DNA from: Silene latifolia
Lineage: Eukaryota; Streptophyta; Magnoliopsida; Caryophyllales; Caryophyllaceae
Direction: 5' to 3'
DNA: 64,000 nucleotides
Assembly (NCBI RefSeq): GCF_048544455.1
Contig: NC_133534.1
Span: forward strand, 120,366,269 to 120,430,268
Under the pieces are notes generated by a model, which saw nothing but the letters and a program-made list of their open reading frames with translations, was not told the origin of the DNA and searched no databases. Positions 45,872 through 57,419 of this stretch are shown here, in pieces (positions within the stretch are counted from its first letter, which is position 1; each line of letters starts with the position of its first letter). A program made the position numbers and the translations under genes.

Positions 45872-46879
45872 CCACCAGGACATCGGGAACACCACAGAAG
45901 AATGCATCCAACTCAGGAAACAAGTAGCATACCTCCTAAAGAAAGGTTATCTGAAGGACTTAATCTAGCAGCCAAAGAACAAAGATGAAGGACAAAACAA
46001 GAGAGATTCAGGGAACGGTAGAGATCCTCCTCCTCCTCCCCCCATCTATGAAGTCAAGTTCATAAATGGAGGATCAGAAATCTGTGGTCTGACCAGCTCG
46101 GCTGCCAAAAGAATATCCAGGGAGTCTAGACTTCACCCCCCTCTTATATCTAAGTCATTGCCTGCTATTACTTTTGATGACTCGGACTTGTAGGGAATAT
46201 CAGATCTACACCATGACATCTTGGTAATTACCATGCAAATTGTCACAGCTAAGGTATCAAGAATCCTGATAGAAGGGGGCAGTTCAATCAATTTGGTAAT
46301 GCTTGACGCCCTCAAAGCTATAAAGATAGATGAAGAGAAGATCATCAAGAAATCCAGCGTCCTGGTTGGGTTCAGCAGAGAAACAAAGAACACCCTAGGA
46401 GAAATTAGCCTGCCAACCTATGTGGAAGGCGTGGCTTCATATGAAAGATTCGGGGTAATGGATTGCCTATCCTCATATAACATAATCCTGGGCAGACCAT
46501 GGATCCACAACGTCAAAGCAATCCCATCAACATACCAACAATGTGTGAAAATACCAACCGAATGGGGGATAACCACCATCAGAGGAGAACAAAGGACGGC
46601 TCAGGAATGCTACACCCAGGCTTTGAAACCCTCAAAGTCAGGTAAGTCCCTTGCATAGCAATTAAAGTCACCTTTCAGGAAAGAATATATTGCACAATCA
46701 TAGATGGAAACAGGAGAGGTCATTCTGGACCCAGAATTCCCTGACAGGAAGGTACTTGTAGGGTCAGATGCACCAGACTCGGTCAGACCCAATCTGATCA
46801 GCTTTCTCAAAACTAAAATGTCTTGTTTTGCTTGGTCACATTTTGATATGACTGGTATAGATGCTGATATTATAACCCA
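45872..46879 (+). pseudogene. C gag end, protease and start of RT region
   Basis: Resumes with the gag C-terminal motif NTTEECIQLRKQVAYLLKKGYL. The protease is in the open stretch 46221-46658: RILIEGGSSINLVMLDALKA has the active-site loop with GGS where DxGS is expected (E-G-G-S), so the catalytic Asp appears lost. LVGFSRETKNTLGEISLP and SYNIILGRPWIHNVKAIPST follow. The stretch from 46704 reads into the pre-RT segment (SCFAWSHFDMTGIDADIITH) and is cut by D at 46880. Stops separate these pieces. Confidence 0.83.
46875..46879. repeat. Probable D target-site duplication, left copy (ACCCA)
   Basis: The five bases before TGTTGGACC of the D LTR; the right copy is expected off the right edge. Confidence 0.5.
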
Positions 46880-47217
46880 TGTTGGACCATATAGCTTATA
46901 TGTTTGTGTTTTGATGATGTCAAGGTGTTTTACATTTTATATACTTGTTGCGTGTAAACGTTTGTTAAGTGTTTTAGCATTAACCTATTACGAGCAACAA
47001 AGAGGATTGTGACGATTACATGAGAAGTTCAAGCCCTTGTTCAAGATCAAACAATTCAAAGATTCATTCAAGTATTATGTGAAGACGAAGTTTGTCTAAA
47101 GAATAATCAAGCTTGGATTATGATGTAGCCTATACTCGAAGATCTCCTTGAAGATTAGAATAGTATAGGTTATTATCTCGTAATGATAATCAAAGAATGA
47201 GTTTCTTTATTAGTAAA

Positions 47218-47283
47218 GTTATAGCCTTGCAGCTATAACATTATTAGTAAAAGAGCTCAATGTTATAGCTCTTCTACTATAAC
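47218..47283. repeat. Two GTTATAGC-GCTATAAC hairpins in the D LTR
   Basis: GTTATAGC-CTTGCA-GCTATAAC at 47218-47239 has perfect 8 bp arms. GTTATAG...CTATAAC at 47262-47283 has 7 bp arms. The same element-specific palindrome recurs in D gag and pol. Confidence 0.8.
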
Positions 47284-47876
47284 ATTGAAATGCTGAGTTT
47301 TCATACACGACTTTTAAATGTTTCGAAAATTGTTTTATCATTGTTTAAAGTTTATTTTAAGTGTTTTAATGGAAGTATTTATTTTGTAAAACCCGGTTTA
47401 GTGAGGAGTCCGGTTTTATGGTTGGCGTTAATTGATGATTATTGGATCAACTTATGAGTTGGACTTTACTATCAGTTAGGGTTTCCATATAGTCTCTCCT
47501 AAAACCTAAATTCTAGTTATATATTAAGATTAGGGTTTGCATGATTCACGAGCTTATGAGCCGTGTTATGCGTGTTGCCTATGAGATATTAGGTAAAGAT
47601 TTTATTCCTTAATAAAATCTTTACATATCTTATATCTTACTTAATATATTTGTTTATGGTAAAAGATATTCTTGTTTTAGGAAATCTTATCATGATCTTA
47701 GAATTTATAGCAAAGATAATATTTGGAAAGATTATATTCTATCTTTTAGAATATTCTTTATTATCTTTTATGGCTTTTAGGAAAGAGATAATAAGAAGAT
47801 ATAATTTGTAATTATATCTTATTATTTCGGCTATTAGGGTTCTTGTAGAAACCGTGTAGCCTACATCTTCCTTGCC

Positions 47877-47884
47877 TATAAATA
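47877..47884 (+). promoter_or_regulatory. Putative TATA box of D LTR
   Basis: TATAAATA in CTTGCCTATAAATACTTTGC, about 590 bp before the LTR end. Confidence 0.6.
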
Positions 47885-48471
47885 CTTTGCTATTTACAAC
47901 ATCTAAAATAGAGACCTTAAGCATAAAAATTGTTTTCATATTTTAAAGAGCAAACCGTGTGTTTTTAACGAAAACCGATTTGCAATTTTGGAAGGTCGTG
48001 TGTTACAAAACTCGCATACTTGTTCTTCAGTTATCGTTATAAGATAATAGTGCTTAGTAGATTTCTTATCTTGTTCATTAACGTGAACCTTTGTTAGAAT
48101 CATTAGTGCTTTCTTATTAGCGTAAGTTAGTCACTCGAGTATTTAACGGTACTCTTTGAGTTCTGACTAGAGTTAGTTGTACGAGTTGGGTTAGTAAATT
48201 TGTAATCCGTAGAAAGGTACTAAATTTATTAATCGAGAATAGTGGACGTAGGTTTCGACTTGTGAAACTGAACCACTTCAAAAATCCGTGTGTCTCTTCT
48301 TGTTTCGTTATTTCGTTTACTTTGCTTACAATCGTTAGTTGATTAGTTAAAGTTTAATCAATAAACTTTAAATAATCAATTACATACGCACAATCGGAAA
48401 AGCTTTAAAAAGTTTTAAATCCTCAATTCACCCCCCCCCCCTGAGTATTTTGGATCAATAGACTCTTCAAT

Positions 48472-48483
48472 CGGTATCGAGCC
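48472..48483 (+). promoter_or_regulatory. D primer binding site, mutated
   Basis: CGGTATCGAGCC stands where copia elements have TGGTATCAGAGCC: one substitution and one missing base. It is placed two bases after the LTR CA. Confidence 0.6.
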
Positions 48484-48577
48484 TCGTGCTCTTGATTGCC
48501 TAACCGCAAAAGAGGGTGATCTATCTTGTTTTTCATTTATCTTACTGTTTTATATTCCGCTGCCTATCACGTGATAA

Positions 48578-50968
48578 ATGGATTCCAAATATCTCAAGTG
48601 TCCCGTCTTTGATGGGAAGAATTACGGATTGTGGAAAAACATGATGACTCACTATGTGAAAATACAACATGGGGAGTGCTGGAGGATTATTCAAAACGGT
48701 CCACACAAAATTCTTGTGGCATCCGAGGAAGGCACTACCTATGAAAAGAAAGAAGAGGACTATGTCGAGGCCGACTACAAGAAGGCCGAGAAAAACTCCA
48801 AAGCAATAAGTCTTCTGCAAAACGGAATGACCTCTACTGAGTTTGATCGGTTCTCTTCATGTTCCACGGCCAAGGAGATATGGGACGGGCTCGAATTAGC
48901 TTATGAAGGTACTTCCATTGTTAGGAAGCACCGAATTGACTTGCTTATGCAAAAGTATGAGCTATTCATTATGGAGCCCAATGAGTCCTTAGATAGCATG
49001 TCTGCAAGGTTTTCAAGCATCATAAACGAACTGAAAAACCTAGGTAGGAAATTCAGTACTGAGGACATTGCTAGAAAGGTTCTTAGGAGCCTTACTAAGA
49101 AGTGGCGTGCTAAGGTCACTGCAATGGAGGAATCACGAGATCTTGAAACCCTCTCCTATCAAGAACTCATTGGTGCTCTCATGGCCCATGAAATTACTCT
49201 TAACAAAGACAATGCTGAACCAAGTCGCAATAAAAGTATGGCCTTAAAGAGCGAAGAAGTGGACTCTGACCTAGAGGATGAAACTGTCTTGTTTGCACGA
49301 CGTTTTAAAAATAAGATTTTTCGAAATAAACAGACAAAATCATCCTATAATAACAATAACAACAAGTCATTAAACAAAAAGGTTAATGACTCAAAGTCGT
49401 CCTTCGCAAATAGAGGTTGTTTCAAATGTGGAGAATCTGGTCACATGATCAAGGATTGTCCAACATGGGAGAAGATAAAGGACAAGACAAAACGTGAGAA
49501 GACAAAGAGAGAATTCAAGCAAGTTATGATGGCTTCGTGTTGGGGAGACCTTGACTCAGAAGATGACGAGGAATCTGAAGACGACGAAGTAGCAAACCTT
49601 TGTCTCAGCAGTGTTAGTCTTGACCTAATCTCCGACAGTGACAATGAAAGCACAAATTCTCACTCAAACTATTGCTTTCTTGGAGAATCAGACGAAGACG
49701 ATGATGAAGAGGTAAGTTACCTTGAGCTTAAGAAACGTGTTAGGAAATTGTCTAAAAGTGCTTTAATTGAATTCTTTGAACAATCTCTTGATAAGTGTCA
49801 CGAACAGGATCTGGAATTGAAAGATCTAAAGGAACAGATTCTCGAAATTGCGGAAGAGAATCACACTCTCAAGACTAAAGCTAAGAAGTTGAAATCTAAG
49901 GTTACAAAGTGAGAAAGCTACAACATTAGATTCTACTAAGGTGAAAAGAAGGAATTAGAGTCCAAGGTTATAGCTAATGAAGCTATAACTTCTGACCTAA
50001 AGCTTAACATCAAGCATCTTCAAGCCAAAGTTATAGCTAATGAAGCTATAACTTTAGAACTTAGAAAAGTCAAAGAACTTTTGGAAACTAAGGTCACATC
50101 TAATGAAGAAGTGATCTTAGATCAAAAGAAAGAGATAGACTCTCTTTCAAAGCAATTGAAAGAATCTAAGACCGATATGATCAACGTTAAGAAACACCAC
50201 ACTGATGTTGTGTTCATTCTTAACAAACGATTCCAAGACTTTCGTGACAACTTTAAAAAGGACAATGATGTAGATCACACGAAATGTCAAGAGGAAATCA
50301 AAACCCTAATAGACCTACTTCTACACGCTAGAAAAGTCCATGACAAGTGGGAAGGTAGCACAAAAGTCCTAAACTCCCTAACCGAACAATCTGACAATAA
50401 TATGAAGATGGGGTTAGGACATGAGTGCTATAGCCGTAGAGATCACTCTAAATGCAAATCAACACCTTCGAATTTTGATTTTAGAAAAAGGAAGTATACT
50501 GATCTTCCTGAGTACTTGATTTGCAATTACTGTGGTCATACTGGTCATATCCAAATCAATTGTGTCAAAAAGGCTCAAGATTTACGAAAGAATGCCGAAC
50601 ATGCTAAAACTGTTGACACAGTTGTCGAGGATAAGAAAACCCCCACTAACGAACCTACCGAAGAAAGGAACAATAAATTTCGTTGGTTCTATGACATGGC
50701 CTTTGACTACTCTAAGAAACCTAGCACCTCACAAAGCCCTTGTAGATCTCAACCCAGTAAACCTATTCACAAGGCAGCTAGTCAAGAGAGACCTAGAGAA
50801 GTTCCGAGACCTAGAGAAAACCCTAACCCTAGAACTCCTCCCAAGCCAAACAAACCTAAAGTTAGAAAAACGGTCATTAGACGTGTTTGGGTTCGAAAGG
50901 ATTTAGTGTTTAGAGTAACTAATCATAAGGGACCCAACTTAGCTTGGGTACCTAAAAACTGTATCTAA
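48578..50968 (+). pseudogene. D gag, with two in-frame stops
   Basis: ATG at 48578 (MDSKYLKCPVFDGKNYGLWK) starts a copia gag: YGLWKNMMTHYVK, WDGLELAYEGTSIVRKHRIDLL, FSSIINELKNLG. A CCHC knuckle CFKCGESGHMIKDC lies at about residues 284-297, followed by an acidic stretch (DLDSEDDEESEDDE). TGA at 49910 and TAA at 49937 interrupt, after which the same frame continues through a Lys/Glu-rich, coiled-coil-like region (49940-50400) to a second knuckle, CNYCGHTGHIQINC (about 50523), and a Pro/Arg-rich end. The frame stops at 50966 and pol follows in the same frame. SIRE-type gag is known to be long. It forms the particle and binds RNA. Confidence 0.88.
49967..50052. repeat. Two GTTATAGC-GCTATAAC units within D gag
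   Basis: GTTATAGC-TAATGAA-GCTATAAC at 49967-49989 and again at 50030-50052, 63 bp apart start to start and therefore in frame. They encode KVIANEAIT twice in the coiled-coil-like part. They share arms with the LTR hairpins at 47218. Confidence 0.85.
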
Positions 50969-50974
50969 TCCCTT

Positions 50975-52591
50975 ATGCAGGAAGAAGTGAAAGAAAACAA
51001 TCAATTGTATCTTGACAGTGGATGCTCAAGACACATGACCGGAGATAAGAATCTGTTTCTTTCACTCAAGCCTTTCAACGGAGGAAAAGTGACGTTCGGG
51101 GACAACAAAAAGGGAAAAGTAATCGGCGTTGGCAAATTCGGAATCTCTAAGTCTCACGCAATAAGTGACGTTTATCTCGTAGATGGCCTTAAACACAATT
51201 TGCTAAGCATATCTCAACTATGCAACAAAGGTAACAAAGTAGTTTTTCATACTGACAGTTGTCGCATTATTATTGAAGGTACTAGCAACGTTATTCTTGA
51301 AGGCCACCGAAAAAGGAATGTTTATATGGTGGACTTAAATGCTGTGCCTACTAACTCTTTTTCGTGCATGAAAGTCACACTTGATGATCCTTGTTTATGG
51401 CATAAACGTTTTGGTCACATTAGCTCACTGACCTTGAACAAACTCAAGAAGTGGGACTTGGTTGAAGGGTTGCCTAAAATCAAGTTCGACCAAGAAAAGA
51501 TGTGTGACACGTGTGCAAGGTGCAAACAAGTAAGATCATCGTTCAAACCTAAAAGAGTAGTAAGCACAAATCAAGCCTTGGAACTGGTACACATGGATTT
51601 ATGTGGACCTATGAAGGTAAGGAGTAGAGGAGGATCCAGGTACGTCTTTGTTCTTGTAGATGACTACTCAAGGTATGTATGGCCTATCTTTCTTCATTCA
51701 AAAGACGAAACTTTTGATGAATTTGATTGTCTTATGAAACGTGTTCAAAATAAATATAAGACTAATCTAGTATCTATTCGTACGGATCATGGCACCGAAT
51801 TTGATAATCAAACCTTTATAGAATATTGTAGAGTTAATGGTGTAGGGCATAACTTTTCTGCACCAAGAACTCCGCAACAAAACGGTGTCGTTGAACGTAT
51901 GAATAGAACCTTAGAAGATATGGCACGTACAATGCTCTTGTGTAGCGGTTTACCTCATAACTTTTGGGCTGAAGCCATTAGTACTTCTTGCTTCATCCAT
52001 AATCGTGCTATGATCCGACCTATCTTTAAGAAAACCCCCTATGAACTCCTTAGACGTCGAAAACCTAATATCTCCCATCTTCGCTGTTTTGGGAGTAAAT
52101 GTTTTGTACATAATAACGGTAAAAACCGTTTAAGTAAATTCGACCCTAGGAGTGATGAGGCGATTTTTATAGGATACTCAGATCATAGCAAGGCTTACAA
52201 AGTCTTCAATAAGAGAACTCTTTTTATTGAAGAAAGTGTCCACGTTATTTTTGATGAAGATAACGTGTTCGATAAGCCTTTACAGGATGAGGAAGAAGAC
52301 TTGGATGAACCCGACTTTCGTCTTTCAAGAGACGATCCCCCGGATTTGGAATTAGAGGATAATGAGATTGAGGGAATAAACGATGAACTTGATCGTTCCT
52401 CAAAAGACAAAAAGGAGAAGGACAAAGTTATAGTTGATGATACTATAACATCGACTCAAAATAAGAACTCCCAAACCAATGTTATAGATGATGTTCTTTG
52501 TAACATTGAATCCAAATCAAGGTGTAGAGTCCGAGGTTATAATCGACTCAAACACAACACCCGAATTGGATTCAGGGGGAACTTCCTCTAA
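50975..52591 (+). pseudogene. D protease and integrase
   Basis: 538 residues from MQEEVKENNQ. The copia protease loop is LYLDSGCSRHMTGDKNLF (about residues 11-28), followed by GGKVTFGDNKKGKVIG. The GAG-pre-integrase region has CLWHKRFGHISSLTLNKL and the zinc-type CDTCARCKQ. The integrase core has Asp in HMDLCGPMKV, Asp in IRTDHGTEFD and Glu in NGVVERMNRT, with the chromatin-proximal tail FDPRSDEAIFIGYSD. All catalytic residues are present. The frame shifts near 52500, so RT continues in another frame. The acidic end (EDNEIEGINDELDRS) contains another GTTATAG/CTATAAC pair at 52427-52449. Confidence 0.92.
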
Positions 52592-54299
52592 TTCCGAACC
52601 AAATGAAGTCGGGACAAGCTCAAATAACGATGGCGAACCAAGCACTTCAACGAAGTGGAAATACAAGAATTCACACCCCATGGATAATATTCTTGGAAAT
52701 ATTAAGAAGGGTGTTCAAACAAGACGTTCCTTAAAAAACTTCTGTTCCTTCTACTCTTTTCTGTCCATGATCGAACCAAAGAACATCAATGAAGCTCTCG
52801 CTGAATCAGATTGGATTGTAGCTATGCAAGAAGAGCTACAACAGTTTGAAAGAAACAAGGTTTGGCATTTAGTTCCTAGACCAAAAGATCGAACAGTCAT
52901 TGGAACTCGATGGGTCTTCAGAAACAAATTAGATGATGCCGGAGTCATTGTCAGAAACAAAGCTAGATTGGTGGTTCAAGGATATAATCAACAATAAGGA
53001 ATAGATTATGACGAGACTTTCGCACCTGTTGCTCGTCTTGAAGCTATTAGACTTCTGATAGCATTCGCCGCACACAAGGGGATGAAGCTCTTCCAGATGG
53101 ATGTCAAGACTGCATTCTTGAACGGTTATCTACTAGAGGAAGTCTTCGTTGAACAACCTCCTGGTTTTAAGAATATCAAATTTGAGGATCATGTGTTCAA
53201 ATTGGATAAAGCCCTATACGGACTGAAGCAAGCACCTAGGGCTTGGTACGACAGATTATCTAAGTTTCTACTTGACAGTAGATTTAGTAGAGGATCCTTC
53301 GACAAAACCCTAGTTCTAAAAACTGAGGGTTCTGACCTTTTGGTTGTTCAAATATACGTCGATGATATTATCTTTGGATCGACCAACCGACGCCTATGCA
53401 AATACTTTTCTGAGTTGATGACTTCCGAGTTCGAGATGAGTATGATGGGAGAATTGAAATTTTTCCTAGGTCTGCAGATACAACAGACAGATGAAGGCAT
53501 CAAAATCCATCAACAGAAATACATCAAAGAGTTGATTCGGAAATTCGGGATGGAAAATTCACACACTATGCCTACTCCAATGGTCGAGAACAAGAAATTG
53601 ACATTGGACGAAAACGGTAAATCAGTTGATGAAACTACTTACCGTGGGATGATTGGGTCACTGTTATATTTGACCGCAAGTAGACCTGCTATTATGTTTA
53701 GCGTATGCGTTTGTGCGAGATATCAATCGTCTCCCAAAGAATCGCATATGACGGCCGTAAAACGAATTTTACGTTACTTGATTGGAACGGCCAACTTATA
53801 ACTATGGTATCCAATGGAGTGCAATTTTGATCTAGTCGGTTATTCCGATGCCGACTACGCAGGATGTTCTCTAGATAGGAAAAGCACGTCGGGTGTCGCC
53901 ACCTTTATCGGACCATGTATCATTACGTGGGGTTCGAAGAAACAAAATTCAGTTGCTCTCTCAACCGCTGAAGCCAAATATATTGCAGCAGGACTGGTAT
54001 GTACTCAACTTTTATGACTTAAGCAACAATTACGTGATTATGGTGTTGATGTAGGATGTATTCCTATTCTATGTGATAATACTAGTGCGATAATAATCTC
54101 TAAAAATCCCGCACAACATTCACGTACCAAACATATTGAAATTAGACACCATTTTATTAGAGACCATGTTGAGAAGGGGAATATAAAACTTGAATTTTGT
54201 AGTACTGAAAAACAATGGGCAGACATTTTGACAAAATCATTAGCTAGAGAACGATTTGAGACTTTACGGTTGGAAATTGGTTTAATCAGTGGTACCTAA
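52488..54299 (+). pseudogene. D reverse transcriptase and RNase H (three in-frame stops)
   Basis: One frame runs 52488-54299, broken by stops at 52995, near 53799 and 54015. [82 protein letters not shown] and the catalytic [12 protein letters not shown]. RNase H: VGYSDADYAGCSLDRKSTSG, SWKK-like WGSKKQNSVALSTAEAKYIA, CDNTSAIIISKNPAQHSRTKHIE and ADILTKSLARERFE, ending LISGT at 54297. The stop at 54015 (TGA) replaces the Trp expected in CTQLLW, a G-to-A change. Otherwise catalytic motifs are intact. Confidence 0.92.
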
Positions 54300-54818
54300 G
54301 CTTCTATATGTGTTTAATCTTTTTATGACTGGCTAGTTAAGTTAAGATTGTATGACTGTGTCCGTATATTGCGTTGCATGAATAATTTCGTTTATAGAAA
54401 TATTTTTTCATAAGATTCTATTTGCTATTTAGAATTTAATTGATGTACAAACTTATACTTATCACAATAAACAAACACACCATATCTTTTATCTTTCCAA
54501 ATTTAAAAAAAAATCTCACAAATAAGCTCACAAGTACACGGCTCATATCTTTCCTATATCAAACCAACTTCCTAATTCATGTCTTATCATCATAAATTTC
54601 CATACTTATCACTTTCCTATTCCTAATTAATAACACTTACCATATTACACCTACACTTGTTAACCCTAAAATCTACACCTATATCTACCCTTGCTTGACC
54701 CGTCCACCCATCCCCACTTGCTCACTTTTTCTTCTTCCAAATATTTACCATCATTACACATCTTCTCTTTTACTCCAACAATCACCATCATCCCTTTTTT
54801 CAAACAATCACCATCATC
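54300..54818 (+). other. D spacer between pol and the envelope-like ORF
   Basis: 519 bases, T/A-rich then C/A-rich, without a clear gene. In soybean SIRE1 the envelope-like ORF follows pol after a suppressible stop. Here a long untranslated stretch intervenes, though the two ORFs share frame. Confidence 0.65.
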
Positions 54819-56408
54819 ATGAACACATCTCATGCAAAAAATACCCGATCCTCAACCCGTCACCACCAAAACCGCCCATTTCCTCACCAAACATCACCTT
54901 TGCCACCACATACTCCTCATTCCATGAATTGTCCTTCACCACAACCAAACCCAAACTCGCCCCTGTTTCGTAGTCGGGGCGAATCAGTTTCCGAAGGCAA
55001 AAGACGCCGTCTTTTCAAGGGTAAAAATAAAGTTGTTGTTGATGATGGTGAAGCGATTGTAGAGGAACCCGAGGTGATAGTTCGGAATGGTGTTGCTCAT
55101 ACTCTGCTTAGGGATGCTTTGAAAGCCGCGACAAAGGAAGGGTTGAATCGTGTTCGGCTTACTCATGATGAAAGCATCTTAGTTAATCGAGTTTTGAGGT
55201 ATTCCATTCATGGTGGTCGGTATTATCCGAAATCTTGGTTGGTTAGTGTACCCGCTCTTGCTTTCTTTGTTAATTTTCTTGATTTTCAAGGGTGGAGTCA
55301 CATAAGTCAGTTTTCGGGTCCTATATACCCGGTTGAGGTGGTACAGTTCTTTGCTAGTGTGTCAATCAAGAAAGGTGTGTTGCATGCGGTTGTTAATGGT
55401 GTCGATGTTACCGTCTCTGTTTCGGATTTTTGCTCTGCTTTTTCGGTTCCTAATGAAGGGATTGAATTAAATCCGAGTCTTGAATGGTCTAATGTTGGAA
55501 GTGAAAAGGAGTTATTCTTGAAGCGATATTTTGAGGAGATGACGGAGGGTGTCAATATCGTGGTTCGACCTCTCTCGGCTAAAATTAAGTTCCTCTTAAA
55601 TTTTTTGTGGAACACAGTGGTGCCGAGAAGAGGGGGTCGTGATAAGGTGTCGAGTTATGAGGCGATAATGGTTTATTCTTGGTTGGAGGGTCAAAAGGTG
55701 AATTTGGGTAGTGTTGTCTTGCACCGTATCATTCAAACTAGTCTTACGGTTACTAAGGACAAGTTGAGCACCACAATCGATTTGCTATATGGTATGTGGA
55801 TATCTCGTCTGTTGGAAATTAAACAAGTGATCGGGCCTGACAGTTACGGTGTTAGTGCTAGAGATTGTATGTGTGAAGAGTTAATCAAGCTAATGGGTCT
55901 TGTTGTTGATGGACCCGAATTGCAACTTGCAAGGGATGTTGAGAAAGTCCCGGCGGATTCGGGTTTAGGAGCTATTGAGTCGAAGTTGGAGGGATTTATG
56001 AGTGGTTTAATGGAGAAATTCGAGGAGCATTCGACTAGTTTGGCTACGGCATTGTCACGGGTTGGACCATCTCGGTCTTTAGACTCGGGTTTGGATGCTA
56101 GTCGGGTGTACTCGTGGATGGAGGATGTGGACAAGAGATTAGCGGGTTTTGAGAGGGAGCTGAAGGCTATACGTGGGGAAGTGTTCCCACACGGTGATCG
56201 TCTCACTTTCCTTACGAGTCAGGGTGGTGCTTTGGTGATGCACGGGAATGCGATGGCCGGTGATCAAGCTCTCACATTGGAAGCTACAAAGGCTCTTTCT
56301 TTGAAGGTGCTTAATTTTGAGAGAAGCATTGGTACTCTTTCACAGTTGGTTAGGAGCTCCTTCGACCGTCTGGATGCTTTGGAGCACCGTACTAGACCCG
56401 ACTACGTC
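54819..56408 (+). pseudogene. D envelope-like ORF, truncated by E
   Basis: Open from ATG 54819 (MNTSHAKNTRSSTRHHQNRP) for 530 codons to the E insertion; the stop at 56427 belongs to the E LTR. The N-terminus is Pro/His/Ser-rich with a basic cluster (GKRRRLFKGKNK, about residues 61-72). The middle (WLVSVPALAFFVNFLDFQGW, YPVEVVQFFASVS, VSDFCSAFSVPNEG) matches the plant retrotransposon protein family linked to SIRE envelope-like ORFs. The C-terminal part is predicted helical or coiled (MEDVDKRLAGFERELKAIRG). There is no clear signal peptide. Function is unproven. The reading frame up to the break has no stop, unlike pol. Confidence 0.85.
56404..56408. repeat. Probable E target-site duplication, left copy (ACGTC)
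   Basis: The five bases before TGTTGGGG of the E LTR; the partner is expected right of the window. Confidence 0.5.
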
Positions 56409-57405
56409 TGTTGGGGTTGGTGTCCTTAACAGTTAGTGCAAGGACTTATAAACCTCTAAAAGGATCAAAGGGCATACTTTTGGTATTATTATCAGTTGAT
56501 CCACGTTTATCAATAACGGTTGGCTTGCTAGATAAGTTTGACGTTATTGTCATACAGATGGCGGTGATCAACTGGTCCCTAAAAGTCACACCTATAGGAT
56601 ACGTTTGAGAAATGTGACGGTATGAAAATACAGTCATGTAGATGCCAATTTGACTAACCAGTTAGTCCGAGTTATTTGACTAGTAATTAGTCAAAAATGT
56701 GATGTTGAGATATTATATTTAATACGGATTAAATATTATGAGCTAAGGCGAATTAACTTGATTAATTCGTAAAATTAAATATAAGCGTTTTATATTTAAT
56801 TAAATGTATATTGAATATTAATTATACAATATTGTCTTTGTCGGACATGTATTAATACTTCAACTAATCCGTGTTATTAGTCGATGTATTGATAACCGAT
56901 AACCGATGACGATTTATAATACAAACCCGTCATATACATTTTAGCATTTTTTGCGAACTGGACCTCGAGCTAAAAGTCGGAGGAAGTGGAAGCCCACTTC
57001 CCCATGAGGGCTCTCGGTTTTTTGAAACACACAAAAGGAGAGCTCCTCTCCTTTTGTGATCTAGACAATTTCATTTACATAGAAATTAGGGTTTTGGAGA
57101 TTAATTTTCTCTCTGAAACTGAGATCTCACATCTCGAGAAAAACTCACATCAAGTTCTCCCAATATTGCAAGGCAATCGGAGAACACGTTCTAGCACAAG
57201 GGCATATCTCGGACAAATCTTGGGTGCAACAATTAGGAGGGAATCTCTGTTGATTTCTGTTCTTTACGCCGCACTATAAGGACCCGAGGTTGATTCTAAT
57301 TCCTTATCGTTTCTATATTGTATTTATGTTTTATGACGATATTCGCATGTTAAATTTACGTTATAGTCCTAAATTTAAAGGGTATTATACGGATATTTAC
57401 CCACA
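56409..57405 (+). repeat. E 5' LTR
   Basis: 997 bp, TGTTGGGGTTGGTGTCC to GGATATTTACCCACA. The end is two bases before the PBS, as in N1. The stem-loop cassette is at 56492-56575. No second copy is in view. Confidence 0.85.
56492..56575 (+). promoter_or_regulatory. Conserved LTR stem-loop cassette (E LTR)
   Basis: TCAGTTGATC (56492-56501) pairs with GATCAACTGG (56566-56575), nine Watson-Crick pairs plus one T-G. The inner core TTTGACGTTATTGTCA matches N1 TTTGACATTACTGTCG. Compared with N1 the arms read GT where N1 has AC, and AC where N1 has GT. Confidence 0.6.
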
Positions 57406-57407
57406 AG

Positions 57408-57419
57408 TGGTATCAGAGC
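57408..57419 (+). promoter_or_regulatory. E primer binding site (initiator tRNA-Met type)
   Basis: TGGTATCAGAGC, two bases after the LTR CA, the same as in N1 and N2. Confidence 0.92.

Larger units (their letters stand above)
34045..46879 (+). mobile_element. Element C: Tat-type gypsy element, split by B and D
   Basis: The first LTR runs about 34045-34746, followed by PBS, gag (to 36073), the B insertion, then protease and the start of the RT region (45867-46879), where D begins. The gag core and protease motifs are of the Tat type but clearly different from T. The LTR start lacks a clean TG (AACAGTTAGGCCC), so the exact left boundary is uncertain by a few bases. Everything 3' of the RT start is outside the window. 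Confidence 0.82.
46880..48469 (+). repeat. D 5' LTR
   Basis: About 1590 bp, TGTTGGACCATATAGC to GACTCTTCA. It has TATAAATA at 47877-47884, two GTTATAGC/GCTATAAC hairpins at 47218-47283 and an 11-base C run at 48431-48441. The end is inferred from the PBS because no second copy is present. Confidence 0.8.
46880..56408 (+). mobile_element. Element D: SIRE-like Ty1/copia element with envelope-like ORF, cut by E
   Basis: 5' LTR 46880-48469, mutated initiator-Met PBS, gag, pol (protease-integrase-RT-RNase H) and an envelope-like ORF, in the order known for SIRE/Maximus copia elements. The C-run before the LTR end (CAATTCACCCCCCC) is also typical. E interrupts the envelope-like ORF at 56409. The 3' LTR is out of view. 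Pol has a frameshift and several stops. Confidence 0.9.

Noticed and set aside
48431..48441. Run of 11 C residues as an assembly artefact
   Set aside because: A C run before the LTR end is usual for SIRE-type elements, though its exact length may be uncertain.
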